From the NCBI RefSeq assembly GCF_023715655.1, contig NZ_JAMBON010000029.1, positions 1 to 46,214 of the forward strand: DNA of 46,214 nt. Direction: 5' to 3'. The notes beneath the pieces were generated by a model, which was not told the DNA's origin, did no database searches, and saw only the letters and a list, made by a program, of their open reading frames with translations. The translations under genes and the position numbers were made by a program. Shown piece by piece: positions 33,109 through 40,828 of the stretch. Position 1 is the stretch's first letter, and the number at the start of each line of letters is the position of its first letter. The stretch is from Oceanobacillus luteolus (GTDB lineage: Bacteria; Bacillota; Bacilli; Bacillales; Amphibacillaceae).

Positions 33109-33210
33109 CTCATCGTTCAAGCATACGCTTGCTGGCATTAGCACCTTATTACCTTCGTAATGGTTGCTGCGGGATCCTCGGACCAGGTTCCTCCCCCGAC
33201 TCTTGATAAG
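33109..33210 (-). ncRNA. SAM-I (S-box) riboswitch of the monooxygenase/symporter operon
   Basis: The minus strand shows the S-box order: CTTATCAAGAG (P1), a GGGGGAGGAACC...CCCGCAGCAACC core, AAGGTGCTAATGCC, and GATGAG closing P1 with one G-U pair. It differs from the other three copies in the P2 region but keeps the family-defining GCTAAT and GCAACC. It controls the LLM monooxygenase gene. Confidence 0.9.
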
Positions 33211-33250
33211 AGAAATCATTCTATTCACTTGTTTGGTAAGAATTAACAAT

Positions 33251-33279
33251 ATCATACTGAACAAATATAAGTCTGTCAA
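33251..33279 (-). promoter_or_regulatory. Sigma-A promoter of the monooxygenase riboswitch
   Basis: On the minus strand a perfect TTGACA (33274-33279) and TATGAT (33251-33256) are 17 bases apart. It lies 41 bases before the riboswitch. Confidence 0.8.
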
Positions 33280-33389
33280 CAGCAAATTTTCAGACAAGAT
33301 AATGTATGTTAATAAAATTTTCCCCTTGAAGCTCTACCTACGTCACCTTTTATACTTAAATTTAAGAATAGATAAGAAAGGTGATTAAA

Positions 33390-33743
33390 ATGAATAATCC
33401 ATCAAAAAAGGAAATACTTGCAGTCCAATTCATGCTTGTCGTCTCGCTGATTCTTGGGTTCATCCCCCCTCTCATCATGTTTATAATGACGAGGAAGAAA
33501 AATGGTTATCACGCTGAATCAAGTCGGAAAGCACTCAACTTCCATTTGACGATTTTCCCATTATTTATCATGAGCAGTATGCTTCCTTCATGGGTGAAAT
33601 ACGCTATATTAGCTGTAGAGACCATCATCATCCTGTATGCTATTATTCGAATAGCTCTTCATAAGCCTTATCAATATCCAGCTATTCCTTACATTAAAAA
33701 CAAAGATAGGAATATAGAAACGAGGTATACGCATGTCAGATAA
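33390..33743 (+). CDS. DUF4870-type membrane protein
   Basis: The roughly 117-residue protein has three hydrophobic helices with YHAESSRKALNFHLTIF between the first two, matching the HHARKALNFQ-type signature of DUF4870 proteins. The ATG at 33390 follows AAAGGTG at good spacing. It overlaps the next gene (MerR) by 11 bases and is likely co-transcribed with it. The function of the family is unknown. Confidence 0.75.
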   Translation: MNNPSKKEILAVQFMLVVSLILGFIPPLIMFIMTRKKNGYHAESSRKALNFHLTIFPLFIMSSMLPSWVKYAILAVETIIILYAIIRIALHKPYQYPAIPYIKNKDRNIETRYTHVR

Positions 33744-34464
33744 TACGTTGACAATCGGACAATTGGCAAGACGAACGGGCGTTACCGTACGGACACTTAG
33801 ATATTACGATAAAATAGACTTACTGAAACCAACAGACTACAAAGAAGGAGGACATCGATTATACAGCCAAAAGGACCTCTTACGTTTACAGCAAATCCAA
33901 TCCCTGAAATTCATCGGCTTTTCATTGAAAGAAATAGTCGATGTATTAGATTCACATGATATAGAAGGACAACAGCTAATCGATTCCATTACATTTAAGA
34001 AAAGAGAACTTATGGCAGAACTAGAAAAAATCCAACAAACCATCGACCAATTAGACCATATGCAAACCATCATTTCAGGCTATGGAAAAATTGACGTGAC
34101 ATTATTTTGCTTTATGATTCATTCCATTCTTTTTGAAGAGGAAAATCTACATGAACAAAGCAAAGTCAAAGACTCCATCCACTATTTTAGAAGTACAGAA
34201 CGAGCACAATTAGACAAAGAATACTTCTCATTGTTTATGGACTTGAAAAAACTTGTAGCGAACGGAGTAAATCCTAAGTCGGATGAAGCACTCGCATTCA
34301 TCAAACAGTTGGCAGCTCTCTCCGATAAAACATTGTCTATGTTAGGGGCGGAACAAATACACTTAGCAAATCAACTTGATGAACCTAATATACTCCATCC
34401 ATTCACAGAAGAGGAAAGAGCATTCCTTGAAAGGGCTTATGCTGATATGTCAAAGGATGTTTAA
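33733..34464 (+). CDS. MerR-family regulator with TipAS-like C-terminus
   Basis: The 243-residue protein has a MerR DNA-binding head (LTIGQLARRTGVTVRTLRYY, GGHRLYSQKDLLRLQQI), a coiled-coil dimerisation helix (about 80-110), and a helical C-terminal domain similar in size to TipAS drug-binding domains. No metal-binding Cys cluster is present, so it more likely senses an organic molecule. It probably regulates its own two-gene operon with the DUF4870 protein. A strong terminator follows. Confidence 0.85.
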   Translation: MSDNTLTIGQLARRTGVTVRTLRYYDKIDLLKPTDYKEGGHRLYSQKDLLRLQQIQSLKFIGFSLKEIVDVLDSHDIEGQQLIDSITFKKRELMAELEKIQQTIDQLDHMQTIISGYGKIDVTLFCFMIHSILFEEENLHEQSKVKDSIHYFRSTERAQLDKEYFSLFMDLKKLVANGVNPKSDEALAFIKQLAALSDKTLSMLGAEQIHLANQLDEPNILHPFTEEERAFLERAYADMSKDV

Positions 34465-34485
34465 AGATAATTTTCTTTTAAAATA

Positions 34486-34528
34486 AAAACCTGGTAATCC
34501 AAATAAGATTCTGGATTACCAGTTTTTT
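34486..34528 (+). terminator. Terminator of the DUF4870-MerR operon
   Basis: AACCTGGTAATCCA pairs with TGGATTACCAG, followed by TTTTTT. It lies about 20 bases behind the merR stop codon. Confidence 0.88.
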
Positions 34529-34548
34529 ACTGAAGCCCAAGCCGTTGC

Positions 34549-34749
34549 TTAAAGCTTATAATTCTTTCGTGGTTTGTTGTTGTCCTTCTCCACCTTGTTT
34601 CCCATATCTTCACGGGAAACAGTCGCAGCTGCGTTTCCAAATGGGTCCAGAGCTTGAGCTATCGTATCTTCTGGAACAACACCCATTCCTGATCCTACTG
34701 TGTTTTCCTTATGTTGATGTTTACGTCTATTTTTATTTGTATCTGCCAC
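34549..34749 (-). CDS. Small hydrophilic protein of unknown function
   Basis: I start it at the GTG at 34749 behind GGAGGGAG, giving a 66-residue product (MADTNKNRRKHQHKENTVGS). A central VVPEDTIAQALDPFGNAA segment looks conserved, and both ends are highly charged. The size and composition recall minor spore or stress proteins, but no family is recognised. An ATG at 34767 overlaps the Shine-Dalgarno sequence. Confidence 0.5.
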   Translation of the reverse strand: MADTNKNRRKHQHKENTVGSGMGVVPEDTIAQALDPFGNAAATVSREDMGNKVEKDNNKPRKNYKL

Positions 34750-34923
34750 ATGTATCACTCCCTCCATAGTATTGGGAATTTCCCTTCGTTTATTTTGCCC
34801 AATTGGAGAGGTTTTACATGGATAAATTTGATTTCTTTTATTATGCTATATTACTTGTCGCAATCCATTTATAATTGGGATAGTTAGAACAGAAATATCA
34901 TTTTATTTTTGGAGGGAAATTGA

Positions 34924-35392
34924 ATGTTAGATATGTTCTTATATAATTGGCAGATAAGAGAAGATTGGTTTGATTTTTGCAAGAATATTTCCGAGGAAGA
35001 TCTAACAAAAAAAACGGGTTGGTGGATTTGGAAGTTTCCTACACAATTTATTTCATGTTATTGATTGTGAACAAATCTGGATCAATCAATTGAAAGGAAC
35101 GCAAGTATTAGTTAAGGATTTTAATTCCATTTCAAATCTGGAAGAGGTTATCGAGTTTTCTAATACTACCAAATCCCAAACCTTAAACTATCTACAATCT
35201 TATAATAGTGATATTGAAAAAAGAGTTCTGGAAGTGAAAAGTAAGAACGGTAAAACATATCATTTTCCTTATGAAAAAGTACTCCAACATATCATTACAC
35301 ATGAGGTTCACCATATTGGACAATTATCAGTATGGGCAAGAGAAATTGGCAAAAAACCCATCTCATCCGATCTTTTATTTAGGCAAATCTAA
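34924..35392 (+). pseudogene. DinB-family protein gene, frameshifted
   Basis: The start (MLDMFLYNWQIREDWFDFCK) and the end (HIITHEVHHIGQLSVWARE, with the family His residues) belong to one DinB/YfiT-type protein but lie in different frames. The shift is at a run of eight A (35007-35014); with seven A the frame reads through KKRVGGFGSFLHNLFHVIDCE. DinB proteins are metal-binding four-helix bundles, often thiol transferases. The break may be a true mutation, a sequencing error or phase variation in the homopolymer. GGAGGG supports the ATG. Confidence 0.8.
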
Positions 35393-35400
35393 TAGGAGCA

Positions 35401-35436
35401 AACCTCTTCTTAGATATTTAAGTAGGGGTTTTTATT
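35401..35436 (+). terminator. Terminator behind the DinB remnant
   Basis: AACCTCT and AGGGGTT arms with an inner TTA/TAA pair are followed by TTTTATTTATT. Confidence 0.6.
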
Positions 35437-35557
35437 TATTATACTGACCTGCACGGTTCTCTGTATTATAAAAAAAGGCGATTAATTTAAGTACATTTCT
35501 GCACATTCTCGTCTTTTCTTATAACCTTCAATTCTTAGTAGCCCTTTAATCAAATAG

Positions 35558-35585
35558 GAAAAGCCGCCATAATGGCAGCCTTTTC
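35558..35585. terminator. Terminator of the metNPQ operon
   Basis: A hairpin of AAAGCCGCCAT and ATGGCAGCCTTT lies 50 bases past the metQ stop. It has T-runs on both strands. Confidence 0.65.
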
Positions 35586-35634
35586 TCAAAGAAATGCCTC
35601 CTTTTAATTTCTCTAGAATCTTCAATCCTCTGCT

Positions 35635-36435
35635 TCATGGCCAAATGATTTCATTTGGGAATTCTTCCATCAGTAATTTTTGTGTTTCCGTCGACTCAAA
35701 TTCTTCAGCTATTCTTTTAATAATCTCGTTATCTTTATTATCTTCTCTGGCAGCCAAGACCATGGTAAATTCATCAAGAGGTCCTCCAGTAATGAGAGCA
35801 TCTTCTTGAGTTACCCCCGCTCGCGGGGCTAAAGTTCCTGCAATATAAGTTAAATCCGAGTCTTCCAACGTTTGTGGTAACATGTTGTAATCTACTTCTA
35901 CAATCTTAAAATCCTTTTTATTTTCGATAATATCTGCTTGCGAACCATTAAACCCAACTCCTTCTTTCAGTTTAATCAGTCCAGCGTCATGTAAAATTTG
36001 TAATGAGCGGCCATTATTTACAGGATCACTTGGAACCGTAATCGTGGCCCCATCAGGAATCTCTTCAAGACTTTTGTGTTTTGTTGAAAAATATCCTAGT
36101 GCAAAATTAAATGTCTCAGCTATTGGAACTAGATTCCAACCATTTGTTTCGTTAGCATTTTTTAAAAACTGTTTATGTTGGAAAAAGTTTAGATCGATTT
36201 CTTTATTAGCTAATGCTTGATTAAACATATTCCAATCACTCATATATACAAACTCTAAATCAATTCCTTCTTCCTTTAAATTTGCTTGAATGTGTTTTAG
36301 CAACGAGCTGTACACATCAGAGTCGAGTATAGCAATTTCCACAGTTCCATCATCACTCGAATCACTCGCTGAACTTCCACATGCAGCTAATACGATACTC
36401 AATAAAATGAATACAGGTAATATAATTTTTTTCAT
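35635..36435 (-). CDS. metQ: Methionine ABC transporter substrate-binding lipoprotein MetQ
   Basis: The roughly 266-residue product has a lipoprotein signal (LLSIVLAAC, lipidated Cys near residue 19). The NlpA/MetQ domain follows, seen in FFQHKQFLKNANETNGWNL, ATITVPSDPVNNGRSLQIL and EFTMVLAAREDNKD. It binds methionine outside the membrane for MetP and MetN. It is the last gene of the operon in the order metN-metP-metQ. The ATG at 36435 is five bases after GGAGG. Confidence 0.9.
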   Translation of the reverse strand: MKKIILPVFILLSIVLAACGSSASDSSDDGTVEIAILDSDVYSSLLKHIQANLKEEGIDLEFVYMSDWNMFNQALANKEIDLNFFQHKQFLKNANETNGWNLVPIAETFNFALGYFSTKHKSLEEIPDGATITVPSDPVNNGRSLQILHDAGLIKLKEGVGFNGSQADIIENKKDFKIVEVDYNMLPQTLEDSDLTYIAGTLAPRAGVTQEDALITGGPLDEFTMVLAAREDNKDNEIIKRIAEEFESTETQKLLMEEFPNEIIWP

Positions 36436-36449
36436 CATATCCTCCATAT

Positions 36450-37115
36450 TTATATTCTTTTATCTAATTTTTTCACGACAAGATTTCCTACAGACTGTAC
36501 AATTTGTACAATGACAATAATAATTAATATGGTAATCATCATGATTTCAGTTTCATACCGGTTATAGCCGTAACGGATGGCAAAATCTCCAATACCTCCG
36601 CCTCCAACAATTCCTACAATGGTTGAATAGGAAATGAAGCTGACTGTGACAATCGTAATGTTATTTGCAATCCCTGCCCTTGCCTCCGAATAGAGCACCT
36701 TCCATACTAATTGAAATCGATTGGCTCCCATTGACTCAGCCGCTTCAATTACTCCTCGATTCACCTCAAGGAAAGTGGATTCAATTAATCTAGCAAAATA
36801 CGGAATACAGCTGATTGTCATTGGTACAATAGCAGCCGTCGTACCAATGGCCGTCCCGACAATTAATCGAGTAAAAGGGATAATCGCAATGGTCAAAAGT
36901 AAAAATGGCACAGAGCGAAAAATATTAACAAACGCATTTAGAATTAAATTAAATGCTGGCAATTTTAATAATGATCCCTCACGCGTCAAATACAATAATG
37001 TACCAACAAGCGTACCAAGTATGACACCTAAAATAACCGAAACGGTCACCATATAAAATGTTTGCCATAATGCTAATTTCATTTCTGGCAAAACGGGTAT
37101 AATCTTATCCCACAT
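36450..37115 (-). CDS. metP: Methionine ABC transporter permease
   Basis: The roughly 221-residue membrane protein has the MetI/MetP permease pattern with five helices. The signature is NIFRSVPFLLLTIAIIPFTR, and the EAA-like loop is GVIEAAESMGANRFQLVWKV. The ATG at 37115 (MWDKIIPVLPEM) has AAGGTG six bases upstream and overlaps metN by 11 bases; a longer frame to 37151 is not supported. I use the B. subtilis name metP to avoid confusion with cystathionine gamma-synthase metI. Confidence 0.92.
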   Translation of the reverse strand: MWDKIIPVLPEMKLALWQTFYMVTVSVILGVILGTLVGTLLYLTREGSLLKLPAFNLILNAFVNIFRSVPFLLLTIAIIPFTRLIVGTAIGTTAAIVPMTISCIPYFARLIESTFLEVNRGVIEAAESMGANRFQLVWKVLYSEARAGIANNITIVTVSFISYSTIVGIVGGGGIGDFAIRYGYNRYETEIMMITILIIIVIVQIVQSVGNLVVKKLDKRI

Positions 37116-37878
37116 AGACATCACCTTTTTGAATGGATTCCTTGGATTCATTGAAAAGAATTTTAGAAATAACTGATCTTGGTTTAATATCTTTGTTTTC
37201 TTCTAAATTGAATGTCTCAACGACTTTTCCCTGCTCCATAACTGCAACTTTGTTACATATTTTATTAACAACATTCATCTCGTGAGTGACAATGACAATC
37301 GTAATTCCCAATGCTTCGTTTATTGTTTTTAAATAATCCAATATTGTTTCCTTTGTTTGGGGATCTACTGCTGATGTTGGCTCGTCGCATAATAGAACTT
37401 TAGGTTGCGTGGTGATGGCTCTTGCAATGGCAACCCTCTGTTTCTGTCCCCCACTAAGAGTTGCTGGATAAGCATTTACTTTGTCTAGTAAATCCACAGT
37501 CTTCAAGCATTCCAAAGCTCTCTCTTTCCTCTCTGTTCTACTTGCACCTGCTAACTCTAAAGGAAAAGAAACGTTATCAAGTACTGTACGATTCGTTAGT
37601 AAATTAAAATGTTGAAAAATCATTCCAATCGATTTTCGTTTTTGCAATAGTTGCTTGCGGGACATGGAAAGCATATTTTCACCATCTACACTAATTTCAC
37701 CTGAATCAGGTTGCTCTAACAAGTTAATCATACGTAGTAAAGTTGATTTTCCCGCACCACTAAAACCAATCACACCATAAATATCCCCTTCATTAATATC
37801 TAAACTAACTGACGATACCGCATCGAACTCTCCATCAGGCGTCTGAAACTTCTTATTTACGTTTCTTATGTTGATCAT
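37105..37878 (-). CDS. metN: Methionine ABC transporter ATP-binding protein MetN, short form
   Basis: The 257-residue ATPase has Walker A GFSGAGKST, the signature LSGGQKQRVAIARA, Walker B VLLCDEPTSAVD and an H-loop (VIVTHEM). It powers methionine import through MetP. Usual MetN proteins are about 340 residues, with a C-terminal NIL/ACT-like domain that lets methionine inhibit uptake; this one stops shortly after the ATPase, so that feedback may be missing. AGGAGG lies about ten bases before the ATG. Confidence 0.92.
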   Translation of the reverse strand: MINIRNVNKKFQTPDGEFDAVSSVSLDINEGDIYGVIGFSGAGKSTLLRMINLLEQPDSGEISVDGENMLSMSRKQLLQKRKSIGMIFQHFNLLTNRTVLDNVSFPLELAGASRTERKERALECLKTVDLLDKVNAYPATLSGGQKQRVAIARAITTQPKVLLCDEPTSAVDPQTKETILDYLKTINEALGITIVIVTHEMNVVNKICNKVAVMEQGKVVETFNLEENKDIKPRSVISKILFNESKESIQKGDVYVG

Positions 37879-38355
37879 TGATCAGATACCTCCTAAATTT
37901 TTAAATTCTTAATAGCCAAAAATAAAACTAGTCTTATAAACAACAAAAGAGACTCTTTTTCCAAGTTTCATTTTGGGATGAGAACTTGAAACAGTGTGTC
38001 TCTGGTCGTCCAGTCAACATTAATTCTATCATTCATCAGAACTTCTCTTCGAAAGGGATTTATGGCGTGACTCTTGCTTACTTGCCAATATAATACTCGT
38101 CTAAAACTCTCCTATTCCATCCTATCTGTATAGGATCATTTCTTACCGAAAGACAGAAAGCTTTTTTAACTACGAATGACCAAGTTTTGGTGAATTATAA
38201 AATCTCCCCCTCTCAAATAGAAAAAAGACAGCTTTCCCCAATAATTTGGTTAAAGGCTGCCTTTAGTTGTCTAATCAGCATGCAATAAATATGAAATTGG
38301 TACATAACAAGTAAAGAATTGAAACAGTTCCTATTTATACTCCTAGGTAACACAT
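37879..38355 (-). other. Long unexplained leader between the SAM-I riboswitch and metN
   Basis: About 480 bases separate the riboswitch terminator from the metN start. No gene is seen. Two further minus-strand hairpins are present. One around 38221-38275 has CTAAAGGCAGCC...GCTGTCTTTTTT. The other, around 37946-38004, has AGAGAC/GTCTCT outer arms and inner CAAGTT/AACTTG, followed by TTTTGTTG. They could be extra attenuators. No T-box signature was found. Confidence 0.5.
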
Positions 38356-38390
38356 CAAAAAACCTCTTCTTAAAAATAAGAAGAGGTTTA
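38356..38390 (-). terminator. Riboswitch expression-platform terminator (metNPQ)
   Basis: On the minus strand AAACCTCTTCTTA and TAAGAAGAGGTTT flank a short T/A loop, followed by TTTTG. Confidence 0.9.
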
Positions 38391-38415
38391 GAACTGTTTA
38401 GCGTCCAATTCTCTT

Positions 38416-38517
38416 CTTATCTCGCAAGCATCAAATTGCTTGCAGGAATTAGCACAGTACCTAACAGGCCTGTTGCTGAGGCTTCAAAGGGCCGGTTCCT
38501 CCACCTCTCTGGATAAG
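38416..38517 (-). ncRNA. SAM-I (S-box) riboswitch of the metNPQ operon
   Basis: The minus strand carries CTTATCCAGAGAGGTGG, the GGCCC...GAAGCCTCAGCAAC core, GTGCTAATTCCTGC, and GATAAG closing P1. It precedes the methionine transporter operon. It is nearly the twin of the plus-strand copy at 39271-39368, including the promoter. Confidence 0.95.
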
Positions 38518-38548
38518 AAAATTATTTATTAATTATTGATTAATAAAC

Positions 38549-38577
38549 ACTCTACAAAAGTTTTTATTAAAAGTCAA
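38549..38577 (-). promoter_or_regulatory. Sigma-A promoter of the metNPQ riboswitch
   Basis: On the minus strand TTGACT (38572-38577) and TAGAGT (38549-38554) are 17 bases apart, 32 bases before the aptamer. The spacing and sequence match the promoter at 39211-39239. Confidence 0.75.
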
Positions 38578-38899
38578 GTTAATATTCAGGAAATTTATAA
38601 CATTTAAAGTTAATTTGTAAATATAACCCCAAATACAGTAAATCCAAGACTTCAAGAAGAATTACATTCAATAAGTGACGCTTAACTTATTTGGTACTAT
38701 AAATAATAATGAGTCCTCATAAGTACCCCCATGGCAAAATATAAATGACACTCATTCATCTTCCTTATCATAAATAAAATACTCCTAATATGGAACCATT
38801 TTGAACATAAATTAACCACTTTCTTCAACTATAATCTCACTATAATAACTTTAACTGATTTCTACTAGCTGATTTAGTTAAAGAAGGATTGGTATTCCT
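38578..38899. other. AT-rich intergenic stretch without visible features
   Basis: No gene, RNA or terminator is supported here. It lies between the metNPQ promoter and the alpha/beta-hydrolase remnant. Confidence 0.6.
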
Positions 38900-39175
38900 C
38901 TAAAATAAATTATACTCTTCGGGAAATCTTTCTGCTTCTTCTAAAAAAGGATAATGATTACTTTTCTCAAAGATAACTAATTTTGAATTAGGTATCCCTT
39001 TATCCATTTCAACCGAGTACATTACGGGATACTGTACATCATTTTTACCACAAATTATTAAAGTGGGGTTCGAAATCAGACCCAACTTTTTACTTGTACT
39101 ATCCCAAAGAAAATGTTCCTTATAATTCTTCTCCTTCATACCATACCAGATACAGACAACCAGTTCTTCTAACAT
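38900..39175 (-). pseudogene. Alpha/beta-hydrolase C-terminal remnant
   Basis: The 91-residue reading frame matches only the C-terminal third of a proline iminopeptidase-like hydrolase. PTLIICGKNDVQYP holds the catalytic Asp, and FEKSNHYPFLEEAERF holds the catalytic His. The part with the nucleophile Ser is absent, and upstream DNA carries no related frame, so the gene is 5'-truncated. It lies between two divergent SAM-riboswitch promoters and was probably destroyed when this region was rearranged. Confidence 0.7.
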
Positions 39176-39210
39176 CTAAAGTAATGACGAAAAAACTTTT
39201 TAAAAACCAC

Positions 39211-39239
39211 TTGACTTTTCATAAGTTCCATTGTAGTGT
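39211..39239 (+). promoter_or_regulatory. Sigma-A promoter of the methionine synthase riboswitch
   Basis: TTGACT (39211-39216) and TAGTGT (39234-39239) are 17 bases apart, 31 bases before the aptamer. Confidence 0.72.
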
Positions 39240-39270
39240 GTTTATTAACAATTAACTAAATAAACTTTTT

Positions 39271-39368
39271 CTTATCCAGAGAGGTGGAGGGACTGGCCCT
39301 TTGAAGCCTCGGCAACGGACTTTTTTTAGCACCGTGCCAATTCCAGAAGCGTAATGCTTGAAGATAAG
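39271..39368 (+). ncRNA. SAM-I (S-box) riboswitch of the methionine synthase gene
   Basis: The sequence has CTTATCCAGAGAGGTGG, then GGCCCTTTGAAGCCTCGGCAAC, a T-rich P3 loop, GTGCCAATTCC, and GATAAG closing P1. It precedes the YxjG/YxjH-like gene. Confidence 0.95.
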
Positions 39369-39389
39369 AAGAGCAAATGACAGTGGTCT

Positions 39390-39424
39390 AACCCTCTTCT
39401 TATATATAAGAAGGGGGTTTTATT
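39390..39424 (+). terminator. Riboswitch expression-platform terminator (methionine synthase)
   Basis: AACCCTCTTCTTA and TAAGAAGGGGGTT flank TATA and are followed by TTATTATT. It is positioned to compete with P1 of the aptamer. Confidence 0.9.
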
Positions 39425-39503
39425 ATTGATAAATTAGCAGTCTTCTACCAAGAACCAATATGTCGTGCCAACTAAAAAAATTAAAAAGAAAGCGGGAGAT
39501 CAT

Positions 39504-40610
39504 ATGTCTATTACACTAACAAAAGCACCTTTTCGAGGAGATCAGGTTGGGAGTCTATTACGTCCAGAAAGTTTACATGTCGCGAGAAAGGAATTCCAAG
39601 AAGGAAAAATTACTGCAGAGCAATTACGGGAAATCGAGACAACAGAGATTAAGCGCATTGTTGACAAACAAATTGAAGTAGGGTTAGAAGCAGTAACAGA
39701 CGGTGAGTTTAGACGGAGATTCTGGCATACAGATTTTCTGGAGCATTTGAATGGGATTGAAGGTTATGTACCAGAGATAGGTTACATTTTTCATGGTAAT
39801 GAAGAAACGGAAAAGTATAACGTCCGCAATACGGGGAAAGTTTCCTTCAGTCCTGACCACCCATTCATCAAAGATTTTATAGAATTCAAGGAAATAGTTG
39901 CTGACCGTGCGGTTGCCAAACAAACAATCCCTAGCCCGAATCAACTGTTCAACGAAGGGATCATCAATGAGGAAATCTATCCTGACATTGAAGACTATGC
40001 AAAGGATGTCATCCAAGCCTATCGCGATGCATTGAAAGCCTTCTATGATGCTGGGGCTCGCTATATCCAATTTGATGATGTATATTTTGCCGGACTTTCT
40101 TCACCGGATATCCCGTTTAATGACGGAAAATATTCTAGAGAATATCTCATTGATCTTGCACTCCGTGTTGTGAATGGTGTGTTGGAAGGAAAACCGGAAG
40201 ATTTAATCGTAACGACACATTTATGTCGTGGAAACTATCGTTCAAACTGGGCATTTGAAGGGAGCTATGAACTCGTTGCTCCAATCCTGTTCGCCAAGGA
40301 GAAAGTCGATGGATTTTTCCTGGAATTTGATGATGAGCGTTCTGGTGGGTTCGAACCTTTAAAGTATATTCCAAAAGGGGGACCTCGGGTGGTGCTTGGT
40401 GTCTTTACTTCAAAGCATGGAGAACTTGAAGATAAAGAAACCATCAAAGCACGAATCCAGGAAGCAACAAAATATGTACCGTTGGAACAAATCTGCCTGA
40501 GCACCCAATGCGGCTTTGCTTCCACTCATCATGGAAATAAATTGACGGAAGAAGAACAATGGAGAAAGCTGAAGTCCATTGTGAATCTGTCGAAAGAGAT
40601 TTGGGGATAA
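39504..40610 (+). CDS. Cobalamin-independent methionine synthase-like protein (YxjG/YxjH family)
   Basis: The 368-residue protein is a MetE C-terminal-domain-type enzyme (FRGDQVGSLLRPESLHVARK, YIQFDDVYFA, VTTHLCRGNYRSNW, QICLSTQCGF) with zinc ligands of the MetE kind (His, Cys, Glu, Cys). It corresponds to B. subtilis YxjG/YxjH, which are also S-box regulated. It should methylate homocysteine using a methyl donor other than methylcobalamin. The ATG at 39504 is five bases after GGGAG; a GTG 13 codons upstream is weaker. Confidence 0.88.
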   Translation: MSITLTKAPFRGDQVGSLLRPESLHVARKEFQEGKITAEQLREIETTEIKRIVDKQIEVGLEAVTDGEFRRRFWHTDFLEHLNGIEGYVPEIGYIFHGNEETEKYNVRNTGKVSFSPDHPFIKDFIEFKEIVADRAVAKQTIPSPNQLFNEGIINEEIYPDIEDYAKDVIQAYRDALKAFYDAGARYIQFDDVYFAGLSSPDIPFNDGKYSREYLIDLALRVVNGVLEGKPEDLIVTTHLCRGNYRSNWAFEGSYELVAPILFAKEKVDGFFLEFDDERSGGFEPLKYIPKGGPRVVLGVFTSKHGELEDKETIKARIQEATKYVPLEQICLSTQCGFASTHHGNKLTEEEQWRKLKSIVNLSKEIWG

Positions 40611-40643
40611 CGTATTTCCTCTCCTAAAATTAAATATTTAATT

Positions 40644-40748
40644 CTTATCCAGAGAGACGGAGGGATTGGCCCGGTGAAGTCTCAGCAACCGGTCTGAATT
40701 AGGCCAAGGTGCTAATTCCAATAGGTATGTATATACCTAGAAGATAAG
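40644..40748 (+). ncRNA. SAM-I (S-box) riboswitch of metI-metC
   Basis: It has CTTATCCAGAGAGACGG, GGCCCGGTGAAGTCTCAGCAAC, AAGGTGCTAATTCC, a P4 hairpin with TAGGTATGTATATACCTA, and GATAAG closing P1. It lies only 33 bases behind the methionine synthase stop codon, and no promoter is seen between them. Confidence 0.95.
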
Positions 40749-40766
40749 AAGAAGCTTCGTTTTATA

Positions 40767-40797
40767 TGGACCTTCTTCTTATAGAAGGTCCTTTTAT
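40767..40797 (+). terminator. Riboswitch expression-platform terminator (metI-metC)
   Basis: GGACCTTCTTC and GAAGGTCC form a stem followed by TTTTATTTG, just ahead of the metI ribosome binding site. Confidence 0.85.
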
Positions 40798-40828
40798 TTG
40801 CTCCATTCACAGAAAGGAGTTTGATAAC

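Noticed and set aside
37879-38355. T-box leader for methionine genes
   Set aside because: The conserved T-box sequence (AGGGTGG...CCGCG type) is not present on the minus strand.
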